Below, piece after piece: positions 61,441 to 64,000 of a DNA stretch of 64,000 nt. A program made the translations under genes and the position numbers. How positions within the stretch are numbered: the stretch's first letter is position 1; each line of letters begins with the position of its first letter. The notes under the pieces were generated by a model, which worked only from the letters and a program-made list of their open reading frames with translations, was not told where the DNA came from and made no database searches. Source of the stretch: Hydractinia symbiolongicarpus. Lineage: Eukaryota > Cnidaria > Hydrozoa > Anthoathecata > Hydractiniidae. Where the stretch lies: positions 2,110,001-2,174,000 of the forward strand of contig NC_079876.1 of assembly GCF_029227915.1 (NCBI RefSeq). Reading direction: 5' to 3'.

Positions 61441-64000
61441 TTCACCACTAAAGCCCATGAGACTTGTAGTTTTTAAAAATGTTTTCATTTTTGATGAGAC
61501 GCTGAATAAAAGAAGTTTAATCGCCGGCAAACGAAAACCCGCAATTTCCCGTAAATCCCGGCTTGGCCCGTATAGTCAAAAGTATACAAAGAAAGTACCC
61601 AGGGAGTAAACTCATTTCTCGAACGATATTTTAAATTATTTCTTCACCACTAAAACGCATGAGACTTGTAGTTTTCAAAAATGTTTTCATTTTTGATGAG
61701 ACGCTGAATAAAAGCAGTTTAATCGCCGGGAAACGAAAACCTGCGATTTCCCTAAATCCCGGGCTTGGCCCGTATAGTCGAATGTATACAAAGAAAGTAC
61801 CCTGTGAGTAAACTCATTTCCAGAACGATTTTTTAAATTATTTTTTTCACCACTAAAACGCATAAGACTTGTAGTTTTTAAAAATGTTTTCATTTTTGAT
61901 GAGACGCTGAATAAAAGAAGTTTAATCGCCGGCAAACGAAAACCCGCGATTTCCCGTAAATCCCGGCTTGGCCCGTATAGTCAAAAGTATACAAAGAAAG
62001 TACCCAGGGAGTAAACTCATTTCCCGAACGATTTTTAAAATTCTTTTTTCACCACTAAAACGCATGAGACTTGTAGTTTTCAAAAATGTTTTCATTTTTG
62101 ATGAGACGCTGAATAAAAGAAGTTTAATCGCCGGCAAACGAAAACCCGCGATTTCCCGTAAATCCCGGGCTTGGCACGTATAGTCGAATGTATACAAAGA
62201 AAGTACCCTGTGAGTAGACTCATTTCCAGAACGATTTTTTAAATTATTTTTTCACCACTAAAGCCCATGAGACTTGTAGTTTTTAAAAATGTTTTCATTT
62301 TTGATGAGACGCTGAATAAAAGAAGTTTAATCGCCTGCAAACGAAAACCCGCGATTTCCCGTAAATCCCGGCTTGGCCCGTATAGTCAAAAGTATACAAA
62401 GAAAGTACCCAGGGAGTAAAATCATTTCCCGAACGATTTTTTAAATTATTTTTTCACCACTAAAACGCATGAGACTTGTAGTTTTCAAAAATGTTTTCAT
62501 TTTTGATGAGACGCTGAATAAAAGAAGTTTAATCGCCGGCAAACGAAAACCCGCGATTTCCCGTAAATCCCGGGCTTGGCCCGTATAGTCAAAAGTATAC
62601 AAAGAAAGTACCCAGGGAGTAAACTCATTTCCCGAACGATTTTTTATATTATTTTTTTACCACTAAACGCATGAGACTTGTAGTTTTCGAAAATATTTGC
62701 ATATTTGATGAGACGCTGAATAAAAGAAGTTTAATCGCTGGCAAACGAAAATCCGCGATTTCCCGTAAATCCCGGCCTCGGCCCGTATAGTTAAAAGTAT
62801 ACAAAGAAAGTGCCCAGGGAGTAAACTCATTTCCCGAACGATTTTTTAAATTATTTTTTCACCACTAAAACGCATGAGACTTGTAGTTTTCAAAAGTGTT
62901 TTCATTTTTGATGAGACGCTTAATGAAAGAAGTTTAATCGCCGGCAAACGAAATCCCGCGTTTTCCCGTAAATCCGGGGCTTGGCCCGTATAGTCGAATG
63001 TATACAAAGAAAGTACCCAGGGAGTAAACTCATTTTTAACACGATTTTTTAAATTTTTTTTTCACCACTAAAACGTATGAGACTTGTAGTTTTCAAAAAT
63101 GTTTTCATTTTTAATGAGACGCTTAATGAAAGAGGTTTAATCGCCGGAAAACGAAAACCCGCGATTTCCCGTAATTCCCGGGCTTTGCCCGTATAGTCGA
63201 ATGTATACAAAGAAGGTACCCTGTGAGTAAACTCATTTCCAGAACGATTTTTTAAATTATTTTTTTCACCACTAAAACGCATAAGACTTGTAGTTTTTAA
63301 AAATGTTTTCATTTTTGATGAGAAGCTGAATAAAAGAAGTTTAATCGCCGGCAAACGAAAACCCGCGATTTCCCGTAAATCCCGGCCTGGCCCGTATAGT
63401 CAAAAGTATACAAAGAAAGTACCCAGGAAGTAAACTCATTTCCCGAACGATTTTTTAAATTATTTTTTCACCACTAAAACGCATGAGACTTGTAGTTTTC
63501 AAAAATGTTTTCATTTTTGATGAGACGCTGAATAAAAGAAGTTTAATCGCCGGCAAACGAAAACCCGCGATTTCCCGTAAATCCCGGGCTTGGCACGTAT
63601 ATCGAATGTATACAAAGAAAGTACCCTGTGAGTAAACTCATTTCCAGAACGATTTTTTAAATTATTTTTTGACCACTAAAGCCCATGAGACTTGTAGTTT
63701 TTAAAAATGTTTTCATTTTTGATGAGACGCTGAATAAAAGAAGTTTAATCGCCGGCAAACGAAAACCCGCGATTTCCCGTAAATCCCGGCTTGGCCCGTA
63801 TAGTCAAAAGTATACAAAGAAAGTACCCAGGGAGTAAACTCATTTCTCGAACGATATTTTAAATTATTTTTTCACCACTAAAACGCATGAGACTTGTAGT
63901 TTTCAAAAATGTTTTCATTTATGATGAGACGCTTAATGAAAGAGGTTTAATCGCCGGAAAACGAAAACCCGCGATTTCCCGTAAATCCCGGGCTTGGCCC

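Larger units (their letters stand above)
51385..64000. repeat. Satellite array, right block (about 62 monomers, runs off the window)
   Basis: It continues the middle block in the same orientation and in the same variant order. The first monomers after the transposon match those following 46641, including the AGACTCTGAAT variant. Subtypes are CCCGGCTTGG, CCCGGGCTTGG and CCCGGCCTGG. Minus-strand open frames of up to 169 codons arise where insertions or deletions bring successive monomers into one frame. The array reaches the end of the window mid-monomer. Confidence 0.97.

Noticed and set aside
38568-62183. Plus-strand frames of 71-82 codons inside satellite (near 38568, 40192 and 61968)
   Set aside because: They are opposite-strand reads through the same monomers, with no conserved protein features.
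3443-63354. Dozens of minus-strand open frames of 61-169 codons with the recurring peptide YTFDYTG...REIAGFR
   Set aside because: All are translations of the same satellite monomer. Monomers of 203 bp shift the frame each time, long frames appear only where small insertions or deletions restore it, and there is no consistent start or domain.
1-64000. CRISPR array
   Set aside because: The periodic units are contiguous 203-bp satellite copies without short repeats separated by unique spacers, and the context is eukaryotic.

Overview
The window looks like AT-rich animal (metazoan) nuclear DNA. About 55 of the 64 kb is one tandem satellite with a monomer of about 203 bp, interrupted twice. There is no operon structure and there are no bacterial gene features. 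Copies of the TAGC motif, a tRNA-like pair, short inverted-repeat elements and one DNA transposon complete the content. The transposon protein resembles an uncharacterised family that I recall as common in cnidarian genomes, so a cnidarian host is my best guess, held weakly.

Layout: 1-21645 is satellite (about 107 monomers). 21646-27026 is a non-satellite island built from two diverged tandem copies of a complex unit. Each copy carries a G-rich GGCAAG-type minisatellite and one tRNA-like gene on the minus strand. The first copy also holds a 478-bp element with terminal inverted repeats, and the second a 769-bp-period tandem duplication. 27027-47857 is satellite again (about 103 monomers). 47858-51384 is a 3527-bp DNA transposon. 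51385-64000 is satellite (about 62 monomers). The array is organised into several higher-order repeats, whose lengths are near-multiples of 203 bp (3, 5, 7, 8, 10, 12 and 15 monomers, plus a shift of about 26 monomers).

The most interesting object is the transposon. It has 9-bp perfect terminal inverted repeats starting CAC (CACGGCGGG). A second 9-bp box (AAATGCTTA) lies at exactly the same distance from each end, and a 3-bp GCC target duplication lies inside the satellite site GCCGGC. It encodes one long protein on the minus strand with D, D and E positions in motif contexts that resemble RAG1/Transib/CACTA-Chapaev type DDE recombinases, plus a C-terminal zinc-knuckle pattern. The box-spacer-box ends resemble the heptamer-spacer-nonamer logic of V(D)J recombination signals, although the 3-bp target duplication differs from the 5 bp of Transib and RAG. 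This may be an undescribed or poorly described transposon lineage.

Apart from that protein I see no convincing protein-coding gene. The many minus-strand open frames in the satellite are one monomer-derived peptide repeated with frame changes.
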